Positions 33,901 through 44,828 of a stretch of DNA of 64,000 nucleotides are shown here, in pieces; the first letter of the stretch is position 1; every line of letters begins with the position of its first letter. Origin of the DNA: Drosophila miranda (Eukaryota; Arthropoda; Insecta; Diptera; Drosophilidae); NCBI RefSeq assembly GCF_003369915.1, contig NC_046674.1:8680001-8744000 (forward strand), given 5' to 3'. The translations under genes were made by a program, and so were the position numbers. The notes beneath the pieces were generated by a model, which was given only the letters and a program-made list of their open reading frames with translations, had not been told where the DNA came from and searched no databases.

Positions 33901-36900
33901 GATCGATCCCAAGGCCATCTCCAAGGAGGCCCTCTACGGCGTCCTCGATCCCAACACCCGCGAGTGGACCGACGGTCTCTTCACCCACATTCTCCGCAAG
34001 ATCATCGACAATGTGCGCGGCGAGATCAACAAGCGCCAGTGGATCATCTTCGACGGCGACGTGGATCCCGAATGGGTGGAGAACCTCAACTCCGTGCTGG
34101 ACGACAACAAGCTGCTGACCCTGCCCAACGGCGAGCGTCTCTCGCTGCCTCCGAATGTGCGGGTGATGTTCGAGGTGCAGGACCTGAAGTTTGCCACGCT
34201 GGCCACCGTTTCGCGGTGCGGCATGGTCTGGTTCTCGGAGGATGTGCTCTCCACGGAAATGATATTCGAGAACTATCTGTCGCGGCTGCGCAGCATTCCC
34301 CTGGAGGATGGCGACGAAGACTTTGTGGGCGTGATGAAGCCCACCAAGGACAAGGAGGAGGAGGTCTCCCCCTCGCTGCAGGTGCAGCGCGACATTGCGC
34401 TCCTGCTGCAGCCGTTCTTCTCCGCCGATGGCATCGTGGTGCGCACCCTTGAGTACGCCATGGACCAGGAGCACATCATGGACTTCACACGACTGCGGGC
34501 CCTCAGCTCGCTCTTCTCGATGCTCAACCAGGCGGCCCGCAACGTGCTCACTTTCAATTCGCAGCACCCGGACTTCCCCTGCTCCGCTGACCAGCTGGAG
34601 CACTACATACCCAAGGCTTTGGTGTACTCAGTCCTGTGGTCCTTTGCCGGCGATGCCAAGCTCAAGGTGCGCACCGATCTGGGTGACTTTGTGCGCAGTG
34701 TGACCACCGTTCCGCTGCCAGGAGCCGCTGGGGCTCCCATCATTGACTTCGAGGTGAGCATGAGCGGGGACTGGGTGCCGTGGAGCAACAAGGTGCCGGT
34801 CATCGAGGTGGAGACCCACAAGGTGGCCTCTCCGGACATTGTGGTGCCCACTCTGGACACCGTACGTCACGAGTCGCTGCTGTACACTTGGCTGGCGGAG
34901 CACAAACCCTTGGGTAAGTGGAATCCTTCTTCATCTTCTTTATACCCGGCACTCGAAGAGTTTAGGGATGCCTTCGTGAGGGTAACACCCAGAAGGAATG
35001 AACAAATTAAAGTGCAAGACTTAACATTAGAACATAGCTAGAAGTCGTGGTTCCTCTCTTTCTCTCTATGCTTTTCCCATCTCTAATGAGAATTGCGAGC
35101 AAAAATTGAACGTCCCCAAAAAGAGAGAGAAGGAGAAAGAGTGAGAGAATTTACATATGTGCATATGTGTATATTGCCTGAGTACCGGGTGTAAAAGTAG
35201 AGCCGTGGCAATGGCCAACGTTCCCGCTCGTTTGAAGTTCAGATTGAGAAAGATCTTTCCTTTCAGTGCTCTGCGGTCCACCTGGATCTGGCAAGACGAT
35301 GACCCTCTTCTCGGCACTGCGCGCCCTGCCCGACATGGAGGTGGTGGGCCTCAATTTCTCATCGGCCACTACCCCGGAGCTGCTCCTGAAGACGTTCGAT
35401 CACTACTGCGAGTACCGCAAGACACCCAATGGCGTGGTGCTGTCGCCCGTGCAAATTGGCAAGTGGCTGGTCCTCTTCTGTGACGAGATCAATCTCCCGG
35501 ACATGGACAGCTATGGCACGCAGCGAGTCATCTCGTTCCTGCGCCAGCTGGTGGAGCACAAGGGCTTCTATCGGGCCAGTGACCAGGCTTGGGTGTCGCT
35601 GGAGCGCATACAATTCGTAGGCGCCTGTAATCCACCCACGGATCCGGGTCGCAAGCCGCTGTCGCATCGCTTCCTGCGGCATGTGCCCATCATCTATGTG
35701 GACTACCCAGGAGAGACGTCGCTCAAGCAGATCTACGGCACCTTCTCGCGTGCCATGTTGCGCCTGATGCCCGCCCTGCGCGGGTACGCGGAGCCGCTAA
35801 CCAACGCCATGGTAGAGTTCTACCTGGCCTCGCAGGATCGCTTCACGCAGGACATGCAGCCGCATTACGTCTACTCGCCCCGTGAGATGACGCGTTGGGT
35901 GCGGGGCATCTGCGAGGCCATCCGCCCGCTGGACTCCCTCCCAGTGGAGGGTCTGGTGCGACTGTGGGCCCACGAGGCACTGCGTCTGTTCCAGGATCGT
36001 CTGGTGGATGACCCCGAGCGGCGCTGGACCAACGAGAACATTGATATTGTGGGACACAAGCATTTCCCCGGCATCAACCAGGAGGAGGCGCTGCAGCGTC
36101 CGATCCTATACAGCAACTGGCTGTCCAAGGACTACATGCCCGTGAACCGCGAGGAGCTGCGCGACTATGTGCGCGCCCGCCTCAAGGTCTTCTACGAGGA
36201 GGAGCTGGATGTGCCGCTAGTGCTGTTCGATGAGGTGCTGGACCATGTGCTCCGCATCGACCGAATCTTCCGCCAGCCGCAGGGCCATCTGTTGCTCATT
36301 GGAGTCTCTGGTGCCGGCAAGACCACGCTCTCGCGCTTCGTTGCTTGGATGAACGGCCTGTCCATCTTCCAGATCAAGGTCCACAACAAGTACACGAGCG
36401 AGGACTTTGACGAGGATCTGCGCTGCGTGCTGCGACGCTCCGGCTGCAAGGACGAGAAGATTGCCTTCATTCTGGACGAGTCGAACGTGCTGGACTCTGG
36501 CTTTCTGGAGCGCATGAACACGCTGCTGGCCAACGGCGAGGTTCCGGGTCTCTTCGAGGGCGACGAGTACACCACCCTGATGACGCAGTGCAAGGAGGGC
36601 GCTCAGCGCGAGGGCCTCATGCTGGACTCCAGCGACGAGCTCTACAAGTGGTTCACGCAGCAGGTGATGCGCAATCTGCACGTGGTCTTCACCATGAACC
36701 CATCGACGGATGGCCTCAAGGATCGTGCCGCCACCTCGCCGGCCCTGTTCAATCGCTGCGTCCTGAATTGGTTCGGCGACTGGTCGGACTCGGCCCTGTT
36801 CCAGGTGGGCAAGGAGTTCACCACTCGCGTCGATCTGGAGCGTCCCAACTGGCATGCTCCCGACTTCTTCCCCTCCGTGTGTCCCCTGGTGCCGGCCAAT

Positions 36901-38178
36901 CCTACCCATCGGGATGCGGTGATTAACTCATGCGTGTACGTCCACCAGACGCTCCACCAGGCCAACGCTCGTCTGGCCAAGCGTGGAGGCCGCACTATGG
37001 CGGTGACTCCGCGCCACTACCTCGACTTTATCCATCATTTCGTGAAGCTGTACAACGAGAAGCGCAGCGACCTCGAGGAGCAGCAGCTCCATCTGAACGT
37101 GGGTCTCAACAAGATCGCCGAGACCGTGGAGCAGGTGGAGGAGATGCAGAAGTCGCTGGCTGTCAAGAAGCAGGAGCTGCAGGCCAAGAACGAGGCGGCC
37201 AACGCCAAGCTCAAGCAGATGTTCCAGGACCAGCAGGAGGCCGAGAAGAAGAAGATCCAGTCGCAGGAGATCCAGATCCGTCTGGCCGATCAAACGATCA
37301 AGATCGAGGAGAAGCGCAAATACGTGATGGCCGATCTGGCCCAGGTGGAGCCGGCAGTGATCGATGCCCAAGCAGGTAGGTCCTTCGGGCGCCACATTCA
37401 CGCATATGTGTGGGCGGGCGAACCCTAAGTTAGATCTAAGATTATGTCTCTCCCTTTCTGGATATATGATTATGTACGATTATGATTAATTCTGTCGTGT
37501 ATTCAATTCTGACCCTCACCGAACAATCCGCACACGAACCACCCTGCAATCCGCAATCCGCAATCCGCAATCCGCAAACCCACCATCCACCATCCACAGC
37601 CGTTAGCTCTATTAAAAAGAAACACCTGGCCGAGGTCCGGTCGATGGCCAATCCCCCGGCTGTGGTCAAGCTGGCCCTGGAATCGGTCTGCGAGCTGCTC
37701 AATGAGAGTGCCACCGATTGGAAGGCCATACGCGGCATCCTCGTGAAAGATAGTTTCATCTCCTCGATCGTTAACTTGGAGACTGACAAGATCACGTACG
37801 CAACTCTTTCTCTTTACCACATCACCAAAGACTACTACTACAGCCATCATATACAGCCCACCCAGCACTCACCCCCCCATTGTCTTCTTGTGGCGTCCCC
37901 TGTTCACTAATTGGCCCGAAAACCAATAATACCCAAGCGATCATACATATAATCTACATTCTACATTCCACAATCATTTCAACCCATAATTACAACATAC
38001 ACCAACGAACACACACCAAAGCATACGCAATGCACAGGCCAAGCCAAGCCTCTACTCAACTTAAACCCTAAACACACCTCATAACCCTCCTAGAAGTACT
38101 CTCTGTCTCTCTGATATCTCCCAGATATCCCTAATGTGTATCCCCAATAGCTGTGTATAATAGTTATGTCCTCTCATT

Positions 38179-38210
<32 letters not shown>

Positions 38211-41200
38211 TGTGAAACTAAGGATAGAAGAACTCTCCCTAACTTAAGAAGGTTTCAAGTGGGTTCGGCCAACCGAATCCGTTGCACAAGGACATCCAAC
38301 AGCGGTGGGCAACAGGCCTTACCAGCGCGCCTCTCGACTCGTTTGCCGATGTGTAAATATCAGAGCAGTGGGGCGTGCGGCCCACCGCTGATATAAAATA
38401 ATCTTACAACAGCCAGTGCTCTATCCAGGTGCAAGGTTCATCCGATCATCCGATCCGTTCATCGATTCGTGCTCGATTCTTATTAGTAATTAACTCTAGA
38501 TGGTAATCCTATAGCCTAATCTTACGAATAGCATAACCTCTTGGATAAGTGTTATATCTGATCCTTCATGTTAACCAACCAACCAATCAATCAATCAATC
38601 AGCCGTCAAATCGATACGCAAGCAACAGCTCGTTGAAGTGCGAACCATGGCCAATCCACCGTCGGTGGTCAAATTGGCCCTCGAGTCGATCTGCCTGCTG
38701 CTGGGCGAGAATGCGACCGACTGGAAGTCGATCCGTGCCGTGATAATGCGTGAAAATTTCATTAATTCAATTGTATCTAACTTCGGTACCGAGAACATAA
38801 CGTAAGCATGAAACAAATTCAATTATTACCCAAAACACACACATTTTGTTCTCAAATTACGAGTGTATTTCTTTAGTTCCTGTTCCTGTTCCTGTTCTTG
38901 TTCTTCTGTTGTTCAAGTTTTGTGCTTTGGCTCTTTGGAGCGTAGAAAAACTGAATTGGATTTCATTTGAGTTGACTTTTGATTTTACCCGTTTACGTTG
39001 TTTTTTTTGTTTGTTTTTTCGTAGTTTTCTATTGAATTGAATTAAGCGAGCTGTAAATATGTACCCTACATCCTTCTGTAACTGTAACTTTAACTTTCAC
39101 TTTAACCCAGCCCGTTACCGCTACCGTTACCGTTAACTTAAACTTCTTTCGGTTTATTGGCTTTAGTTATTTTCTGGTTTTGGTCAAATTTATCGTTGAT
39201 TCCATAAAGAACTTACTGCTTTGCTTGCTTCAAATCATTCAAATAATAATCCCCAAATGACAATTGATCTCCATTCCCGGTGGAAATACTAATCTCGAAT
39301 CTCTAACCCCCAAAGCGATGATGTGCGCGAGAAGATGAAGTCCAAGTATCTGAGCAACCCCGACTACAACTTCGAGAAGGTGAACCGTGCCAGTATGGCG
39401 TGCGGACCCATGGTTAAGTGGGCCATTGCACAGGTAAGAACGACCCAAGCTAGCTAGAAGCACTATGAAGACTAGAGAGAAACTCAACTCATTTGTTCAC
39501 TTCCCTTCCAGATCGAATACGCCGACATGCTGAAGCGCGTGGAGCCCCTGCGCGAGGAACTGCGCTCGCTGGAGGAGCAGGCCGATGTGAACCTGGCCAG
39601 TGCCAAGGAGACCAAGGATCTTGTGGAGCAGCTGGAGCGCAGCATTGCTGCCTACAAGGAGGAGTATGCCCAGCTGATTTCGCAGGCTCAGGCCATCAAG
39701 ACGGATCTGGAGAACGTGCAGGCCAAGGTGGATCGATCCATTGCTCTGCTCAAGAGCTTGAACATTGAGCGCGAGCGCTGGGAGTCGACCAGCGAGACAT
39801 TCAAGAGCCAAATGTCCACCATTGTGGGCGACGTGCTGCTGTCTGCGGCCTTCATTGCCTACGGCGGCTACTTCGATCAGCACTATCGGCTGAATCTCTT
39901 TACCACCTGGTCGCAGCACCTGCAGTCGGCCAGCATCCAGTACCGCTCGGACATGGCGCGCACCGAGTATCTGTCGAATCCGGACGAGCGGCTGCGCTGG
40001 CAGGCGAATGCTCTGCCCACGGACGACCTCTGCACGGAGAACGCCATCATGCTGAAGCGCTTCAACCGCTACCCGCTGATCATCGATCCCTCGGGACAGG
40101 CCACCACCTTCCTGCTCAACGAGTATGCGGGCAAGAAGATCACGAAGACCTCCTTCCTGGACGATTCGTTCCGCAAGAACCTGGAGTCGGCTCTGCGCTT
40201 CGGTAATCCCCTGCTGGTGCAGGATGTCGAGAACTACGATCCCATTTTGAACCCCGTGCTGAACCGCGAGCTTCGTCGCACTGGCGGGCGAGTTTTGATC
40301 ACTCTTGGAGACCAGGACATTGATTTGTCGCCATCCTTTGTCATATTCCTGTCCACGCGTGATCCCACCGTGGAGTTCCCGCCAGACATCTGCTCGAGGG
40401 TGACGTTCGTGAACTTCACTGTGACCCGCAGTTCGCTGCAGTCGCAGTGCCTCAACCAGGTGCTCAAGGCAGAGCGTCCGGACATCGACGAGAAGCGTTC
40501 CGATCTGCTGAAGCTGCAGGGCGAGTTCCGGCTGCGTCTGCGCCAGCTGGAGAAGAGTCTGCTGCAGGCCCTCAACGACGCCAAGGGGAAGATTCTCGAC
40601 GACGACTCGGTGATCACCACGCTGGAGACCCTCAAGAAGGAGGCATACGACATCAACCAGAAGGTGGACGAGACGGACAAGGTGATAGCCGAGATCGAGA
40701 CCGTGTCGCAGCAGTATCTGCCGCTGTCCGTGGCCTGCAGCAACATCTACTTCACCATGGACAGCCTCAACCAGGTGCACTTCCTCTACCAGTACTCGCT
40801 GAAGATGTTCCTCGACATCTTCTCCACGGTGCTGTACAACAATCCCCGACTCGATGGCCGCACCGATCACTCGGAGCGACTGGGCATCGTGACCAAGGAT
40901 CTGTTCCAGGTGTGCTACGAGCGCGTTGCGCGCGGCATGATCCACAACGATCGCCTCACGTTCGCCCTGCTCATGTGCAAGATCCACCTGAAGAGCACGT
41001 CGGAGTCGAACCTGGACGCGGAGTTCAACTTCTTCCTGCGCAGCCGCGAGGGCCTGCTGGCCAATCCCACTCCCGTGGAGGGACTGAGCGGAGAGCAGAT
41101 CGAGGGCGTCAATCGCTTGGCCACGCGCCTTCCCATCTTCCGCAAGCTGCTCGAAAAGGTGAAATCCATCCCCGAACTGGGTGCCTGGCTGCAGCAGAGC

Positions 41201-43341
41201 TCCCCCGAGCAGGTCGTGCCCCAGCTGTGGGACGAGTCGAAGGCTCTCAGTCCCGTGGCCAGTTCCGTGCATCAGTTGCTGCTGATCCAGGCCTTCAGGC
41301 CGGATCGCGTCATCGCCGCCGCCCACAATGTGGTGAACACGGTCCTCGGAGAGGACTTTATGCCCAACGCCGAGCAGGAGCTTGACTTTACTGCCGTCGT
41401 CGAGAAGCAGCTGAACTGCAATACGCCCGCCCTGCTGTGCTCAGTGCCCGGCTTCGATGCCTCCGGCCGTGTGGATGACTTGGCCGCGGAGCTGAACAAG
41501 CAGATCTCCAGCATTGCCATTGGCTCTGCAGAGGGCTTCAATCAGGCGGAGCGCGCCATCAACATGGCCTGCAAAACTGGTCGCTGGGTGCTCCTCAAGA
41601 ACGTGCACCTGGCGCCCCAGTGGCTAGTGCAGCTTGAAAAGAAGATGCACTCGCTGCAGCCCCACTCCGGCTTCCGCCTCTTCCTCACCATGGAGATCAA
41701 TCCGAAGGTGCCCGTCAACTTGCTGCGTGCCGGTCGTATATTCGTGTTTGAACCGCCGCCGGGCATCCGGGCCAATCTGCTGCGCACCTTCTCCACGGTG
41801 CCGGCGGCCCGCATGATGAAGACGCCCAGCGAGCGGGCGAGACTCTACTTCCTGCTGGCCTGGTTCCACGCCATAGTCCAGGAGCGCCTGCGCTACGTGC
41901 CCCTCGGCTGGGCCAAGAAGTACGAGTTCAACGAGTCTGATCTGCGCGTGGCCTGCGACACCCTGGACACCTGGATCGACACCACGGCCATGGGCCGCAC
42001 CAACCTTCCCCCAGAGAAGGTGCCGTGGGATGCTCTCGTCACGCTGCTCTCCCAGTCCATCTATGGCGGCAAGATCGACAACGACTTTGACCAGCGTCTG
42101 CTGCAATCGTTCCTCAAGAAGCTCTTCACCGCCCGCAGCTTTGAGGCTGACTTTGCCCTGGTGGCGAATGTCGACGGAGCTTCAGGCGGATTGCGACACA
42201 TCACCATGCCGGACGGCACACGTCGTGACCACTTCCTGAAGTGGATTGAGAACTTGACGGATCGCCAGACGCCCTCCTGGCTGGGCCTGCCCAACAATGC
42301 CGAGAAGGTGCTGCTGACCACGCGCGGCACAGATCTAGTGAGCAAGCTGCTCAAGATGCAGCAACTGGAGGATGATGACGAGCTGGCTTACAGCGTGGAG
42401 GAACAGTCTGCCGAGTCCGCTCTGGCTGTGGGCCGCAGCGAGGATGGCCGTCCGTCATGGATGAAGACGCTTCACAACTCGGCCACCGCCTGGCTGGAGC
42501 TGCTGCCCAAGAGTCTGCAGGTGCTCAAGCGCACGGTGGAGAACATCAAGGATCCGCTGTACCGCTACTTCGAGCGCGAGGTGACCAGCGGGGCCCGGCT
42601 GCTGCAGACGGTAATCCTGGACCTGCAGGACGTCGTGCTCATCTGCCAGGGTGAGAAGAAGCAGACGAACCACCATCGTTCCATGCTCTCAGAGCTGGTG
42701 CGTGGAATCATCCCGAAGGGGTGGAAGCGCTACACAGTCCCTGCCGGCTGCACCGTCATCCAGTGGATCACCGACTTCAGCAATCGCGTGCAGCAGCTGC
42801 AGAAGGTGTCGCAGCTGGTCTCGCAGGCGGGCGCCAAGGAGCTGCAGGGCTTCCCCGTCTGGCTGGGCGGCCTTCTCAATCCCGAGGCGTACATCACGGC
42901 CACCAGGCAGTGCGTGGCCCAGGCCAACAGCTGGTCGTTGGAGGAGCTGGCCCTGGAGGTGACCATCACTGATGCAGGCCTCAAGACCGACCAGAAGGAC
43001 TGCTGCTTCGGCGTGACCGGACTCAAGCTCCAGGGCGCTCAGTGCAAGAACAACGAGCTGCTTCTGGCCTCCACCATCATGATGGATCTGCCAGTGACCA
43101 TCCTGAAGTGGGTCAAGTGAGTATACGACTTGGTTTACCCCTAATTTGCATTCACTAACATTCGATTTCTATCAGGATATCCTCGGAGCCGCGCATCAGC
43201 AAGCTCACGCTGCCTGTCTACCTGAATTCCACTCGCACAGAGCTGCTCTTCACCGTGGACTTGGCCGTGGCGGCTGGACAGGATTCGCACAGCTTCTACG
43301 AGCGTGGCGTGGCCGTTCTCACGTCGACCGCCTTGAACTAA
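24919..43341 (+). CDS. Dhc64C: Cytoplasmic dynein 1 heavy chain
   Basis: Exons: 24919-25162, 25862-26436, 27007-27841, 27912-28515, 28577-28682, 29302-29457, 29519-33574, 33761-34913, 35267-37375, then 37600-37795 or 38603-38801, 39316-39433, 39512-43116, 43176-43341. All phases join: 13,923 nt, 4640 residues with the first alternative exon and 4641 with the second, the expected family length. It is the minus-end-directed microtubule motor for organelle and mRNA transport and spindle work. The N-terminal tail (residues 1 to about 1400) dimerises and binds accessory chains. The six-AAA ring has P-loops at about residue 1895 ([12 protein letters not shown]1), 2210 ([12 protein letters not shown]2), 2580 ([12 protein letters not shown]3) and 2922 ([12 protein letters not shown]4), with an AAA1 Walker [11 protein letters not shown]. 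The stalk coiled coil brackets the microtubule-binding domain at about 3290-3384. The start MGDSLENTD is the only ATG that suits exon 1; an open TTG-led extension to 24895 is untranslated. Confidence 0.97.
25163..25861 (+). other. Dhc64C intron 1
   Basis: A 699-nt first intron, from AAAG|GTGAGC to TTCTTGCAG|AGG. It contains ACGTCA at about 25,437 and several CCTTGG repeats between 25,550 and 25,735. First introns of this kind often hold regulatory sites; none can be proven here. Confidence 0.7.
26464..26958. mobile_element. DINE-1/INE-1-like element remnant in Dhc64C intron 2
   Basis: The left end reads TTTTACACCCGGTACTC and the right end GAGTTTCGGGTATAAAAAT, giving rough inverted ends. Inside are the GGACAGACAGACAGAC string and AT-rich tracts typical of INE-1/DINE-1 (Helitron-like, non-autonomous) elements of Drosophila. 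No transposase is present. The assignment rests on these motifs from memory. Confidence 0.5.
28683..29301 (+). other. Dhc64C intron 5 with embedded cassette exon
   Basis: A 619-nt interval between constitutive exons 5 and 6. It contains a CT run near 29,006, TACCTG repeats near 29,168, and the candidate 39-nt exon listed separately. Confidence 0.7.
29065..29103 (+). CDS. Dhc64C: Candidate 39-nt cassette exon of Dhc64C
   Basis: A strong acceptor (CCTTTCTTTCATGCAG) and a donor (AAG|GTAGTG) bracket exactly 39 nt, read in phase 0 as [13 protein letters not shown]. Flanking exons 5 and 6 are also phase 0, so inclusion adds 13 residues after residue 788 in the tail without a frameshift. The main product omits it. 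It is a prediction from splice signals only. Confidence 0.55.
33669..33695 (+). CDS. Dhc64C: Candidate 27-nt microexon of Dhc64C
   Basis: Between exons 7 and 8 the acceptor TCTTCAG and donor AAA|GTAACT bracket 27 nt read in phase 0 as GLGSTWVDK. Insertion would follow residue 2192, in the AAA1-AAA2 connection just before the AAA2 P-loop. TWVDK resembles the end of exon 7 (AWMEK), so it may be a duplicated exon end. Without it the reading (AWMEK-VLQLYQI) matches the family. Confidence 0.5.
34936..35200. mobile_element. DINE-1-like short element in Dhc64C intron 8
   Basis: The ends TTTATACCCGGCACTCG and CCTGAGTACCGGGTGTAAAAG are near inverted repeats and match the ends of the intron-2 element. 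The interior is short, with a GA-rich stretch near 35,122. It lies wholly inside the 353-nt intron 34914-35266. Confidence 0.5.
37546..37577. repeat. (CAATCCG)n repeat before alternative exon 10a
   Basis: Four to five copies of gcaatcc(g), followed by CACCATCCACCATCCACAG, directly precede the 3' splice site of the first MTBD exon, where a pyrimidine tract is expected. Confidence 0.85.
37600..37795 (+). CDS. Dhc64C: Dhc64C alternative exon 10a (first half of MTBD, divergent version)
   Basis: 196 nt, entering in phase 1 and leaving in phase 2. It encodes [20 protein letters not shown]... through [11 protein letters not shown]. This is the first part of the microtubule-binding domain at the tip of the stalk. 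Compared with the vertebrate cytoplasmic dynein sequence as I know the family, this copy is the more divergent: KKKHLAEV for [19 protein letters not shown] for CLLLGENTTDW, LVKDSF for IMKENF. It is used instead of 10b: joining both exons or neither shifts the frame. Confidence 0.85.
37796..38602 (+). other. Intron between mutually exclusive exons 10a and 10b
   Basis: 807 nt, too long for simple steric exclusion of splicing. It holds A/C-rich sequence, the TG repeat, and CAAT/CAAC repeats up to the acceptor of 10b. Confidence 0.7.
38179..38206. repeat. (TG)n microsatellite between the two MTBD exons
   Basis: About 14 TG dinucleotides in the intron between exons 10a and 10b. UG/GU repeats are known binding sites for several splicing factors; a role here is speculative. 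Confidence 0.85.
38603..38801 (+). CDS. Dhc64C: Dhc64C alternative exon 10b (first half of MTBD, canonical version)
   Basis: 199 nt with the same entry and exit phases as 10a. It encodes [20 protein letters not shown]... through [12 protein letters not shown], one residue longer than 10a and roughly two thirds identical to it. Its motifs ([29 protein letters not shown]) are close to the vertebrate family, so this is probably the ancestral, default version. The acceptor is an unusual purine-containing CAATCAATCAATCAG. Confidence 0.88.
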
Positions 43342-43520
43342 TTATCGTATGCTACCCCCAATATTTAATCACAATTAACACAGTAATCAATCAATGGAAT
43401 ATAATGGAATATCTAACAAACGACTAGGTCTCCCCTTAGTTCTCACAATATTCGTAGACATAACAACCCGTAAGCAACCCAAGGTAGATTTATCAATTTG
43501 ATGAAAATTATTCACTTACA

Positions 43521-44675
43521 ATGTTTTGGCTCCGCCGGTCAACACATTGGATGGGGCGACACATGCGCATGAGCACCTTCCGCAAGCCTATGGCGGTTCC
43601 TAAGCTGGGGGACTACTCGCTGGTGCATGTGGAGGAAGCGCGTCGCTTTATTCGGGACTGCTTGAAGAGGATTGGCGTGCCCGAATTAAAGCTGCGATGC
43701 GTCAGCGAATTTCTAGTGGCCGCCGACTATCGTGGCATATATGGCAGCGGCCTCTGCCAGCTCGATATCTACCTAAACGACCTGCGCCATCGTCGTGCCA
43801 ATATGGACGCGGAGCCGGAGATCATCCGTGAGACAGTGGCCACTGCTCATGTGAATGGGAACGATGCCTTGGGCGTAATTGTGGGCAACTTCTGCATGAG
43901 CCTGGCATTGGAAAAGGCGAAAACTGTCGGAGTCGGCTTTGTGGTTGCCAATCGGTCGAATAACCTTGGAATTGCCAGCTGGTATGCCCTACAGGCGCTC
44001 GACCACGGCTATGCGGGATTAGTGATGTCCAATGGGGCTCCGACAATGGTGCCGCCGCGTTCTAGCGTGTCCAGCATCGGTGCCAACTGCCTGGCCTTTG
44101 GCGTCAAAGGACGGAACTCGTATTTTATGCTGGACATGGTCACCAGTATGAAGGACATTGGTTCAATTGAATGGGCCTTGACCAAACACGAATACATTCC
44201 GCACATCTGGGCGGCTGATGAGAGGGGCTATTCCACGTGCTTTCCCATGCTGGCCTTGCGAAATCCGCGCCTATCCTGTGCGGGTGCAAACAAGGGCTAT
44301 TGCCTCGCCGCCATGATTGATCTGCTGTGTGGGGTCCTGTCTGGGGCAAACTACTCCACGCAGATTCCCCCCTGGAGGTCAAACGTTAAGCGCCTATGTC
44401 CCAACCTTGGCCAGATCTTTATCGTTATCGATCCCGACTTCTTCATCCCGGATTTTATGGATCGACTTGATGACTTCACCGAGTGCATCAAGAACAGTTC
44501 CCCCGCCAGCTTGGCGAAACCCATCCAAATGCCAGGGGAGCGAGAGATACGCCATATGCAACTCGTGGAGAAGTTGGGGGCTCTGCCCTATCACAACGCC
44601 CTGCTGAAAAAGTACAATTCCATTGCGGATCTTTTCTGCATCAAGCCCATTCAGTTGTTCAATAACGACGATTAG
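43521..44675 (+). CDS. Intronless Ldh2-family (malate/L-lactate dehydrogenase-like) protein, probable pseudoenzyme
   Basis: A single-exon frame of 384 residues from ATG 43521 to TAG 44673-44675. Family signatures include the NAD(P)-binding-type core (GVGFVVANRSNN), FMLDMVTSMKDIGSIEWAL, KGYCLAAMIDLLCGVLSGA and a C-terminal DPDFFIPDF...RLDDF. The Ldh2/YiaK/YlbC family normally carries an SHG motif with the catalytic His and an SNHxG motif. Here they read GSG (residues 75-77) and SNNLG (146-150), so both His are replaced. The usual catalysis is therefore unlikely, although the fold looks intact and the frame is unbroken. The basic N-terminus (MFWLRRSTHWMGRHMR) could be a mitochondrial presequence or an extension. 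ATG 43521 lies only 179 bases after the Dhc64C stop. Absence of introns suggests a retrocopy. Confidence 0.8.
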   Translation: MFWLRRSTHWMGRHMRMSTFRKPMAVPKLGDYSLVHVEEARRFIRDCLKRIGVPELKLRCVSEFLVAADYRGIYGSGLCQLDIYLNDLRHRRANMDAEPEIIRETVATAHVNGNDALGVIVGNFCMSLALEKAKTVGVGFVVANRSNNLGIASWYALQALDHGYAGLVMSNGAPTMVPPRSSVSSIGANCLAFGVKGRNSYFMLDMVTSMKDIGSIEWALTKHEYIPHIWAADERGYSTCFPMLALRNPRLSCAGANKGYCLAAMIDLLCGVLSGANYSTQIPPWRSNVKRLCPNLGQIFIVIDPDFFIPDFMDRLDDFTECIKNSSPASLAKPIQMPGEREIRHMQLVEKLGALPYHNALLKKYNSIADLFCIKPIQLFNNDD

Positions 44676-44725
44676 CGGAAACCGGAACACTAGACGAAAA
44701 ATTTTGATTTATTTTGGAAGAAAAT

Positions 44726-44735
44726 AATAAATAAA
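44726..44735 (+). promoter_or_regulatory. Poly(A) signals of the Ldh2-like gene
   Basis: Two overlapping AATAAA hexamers (44726-44731 and 44730-44735), 50 bases after the stop codon. Confidence 0.65.
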
Positions 44736-44828
44736 CCGTTTTTTTAGGTATTTTTCTGACATCATGAAAAAGGACTCTTGCTGCAGCAGCATTTGTTTTG
44801 TTTTTGTTAAAGGACTTTAACTGTAAAA

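Noticed and set aside
37546..37577. CRISPR-like spaced repeats at the CAATCCG array
   Set aside because: Seven-base direct repeat without spacers in an insect intron; it is a microsatellite. No CRISPR array, tRNA or rRNA gene was recognised anywhere in the window.
39497..41326. 609-codon open frame antisense to Dhc64C exon 12
   Set aside because: Same explanation: codon-bias shadow of the dynein AAA5-AAA6 region.
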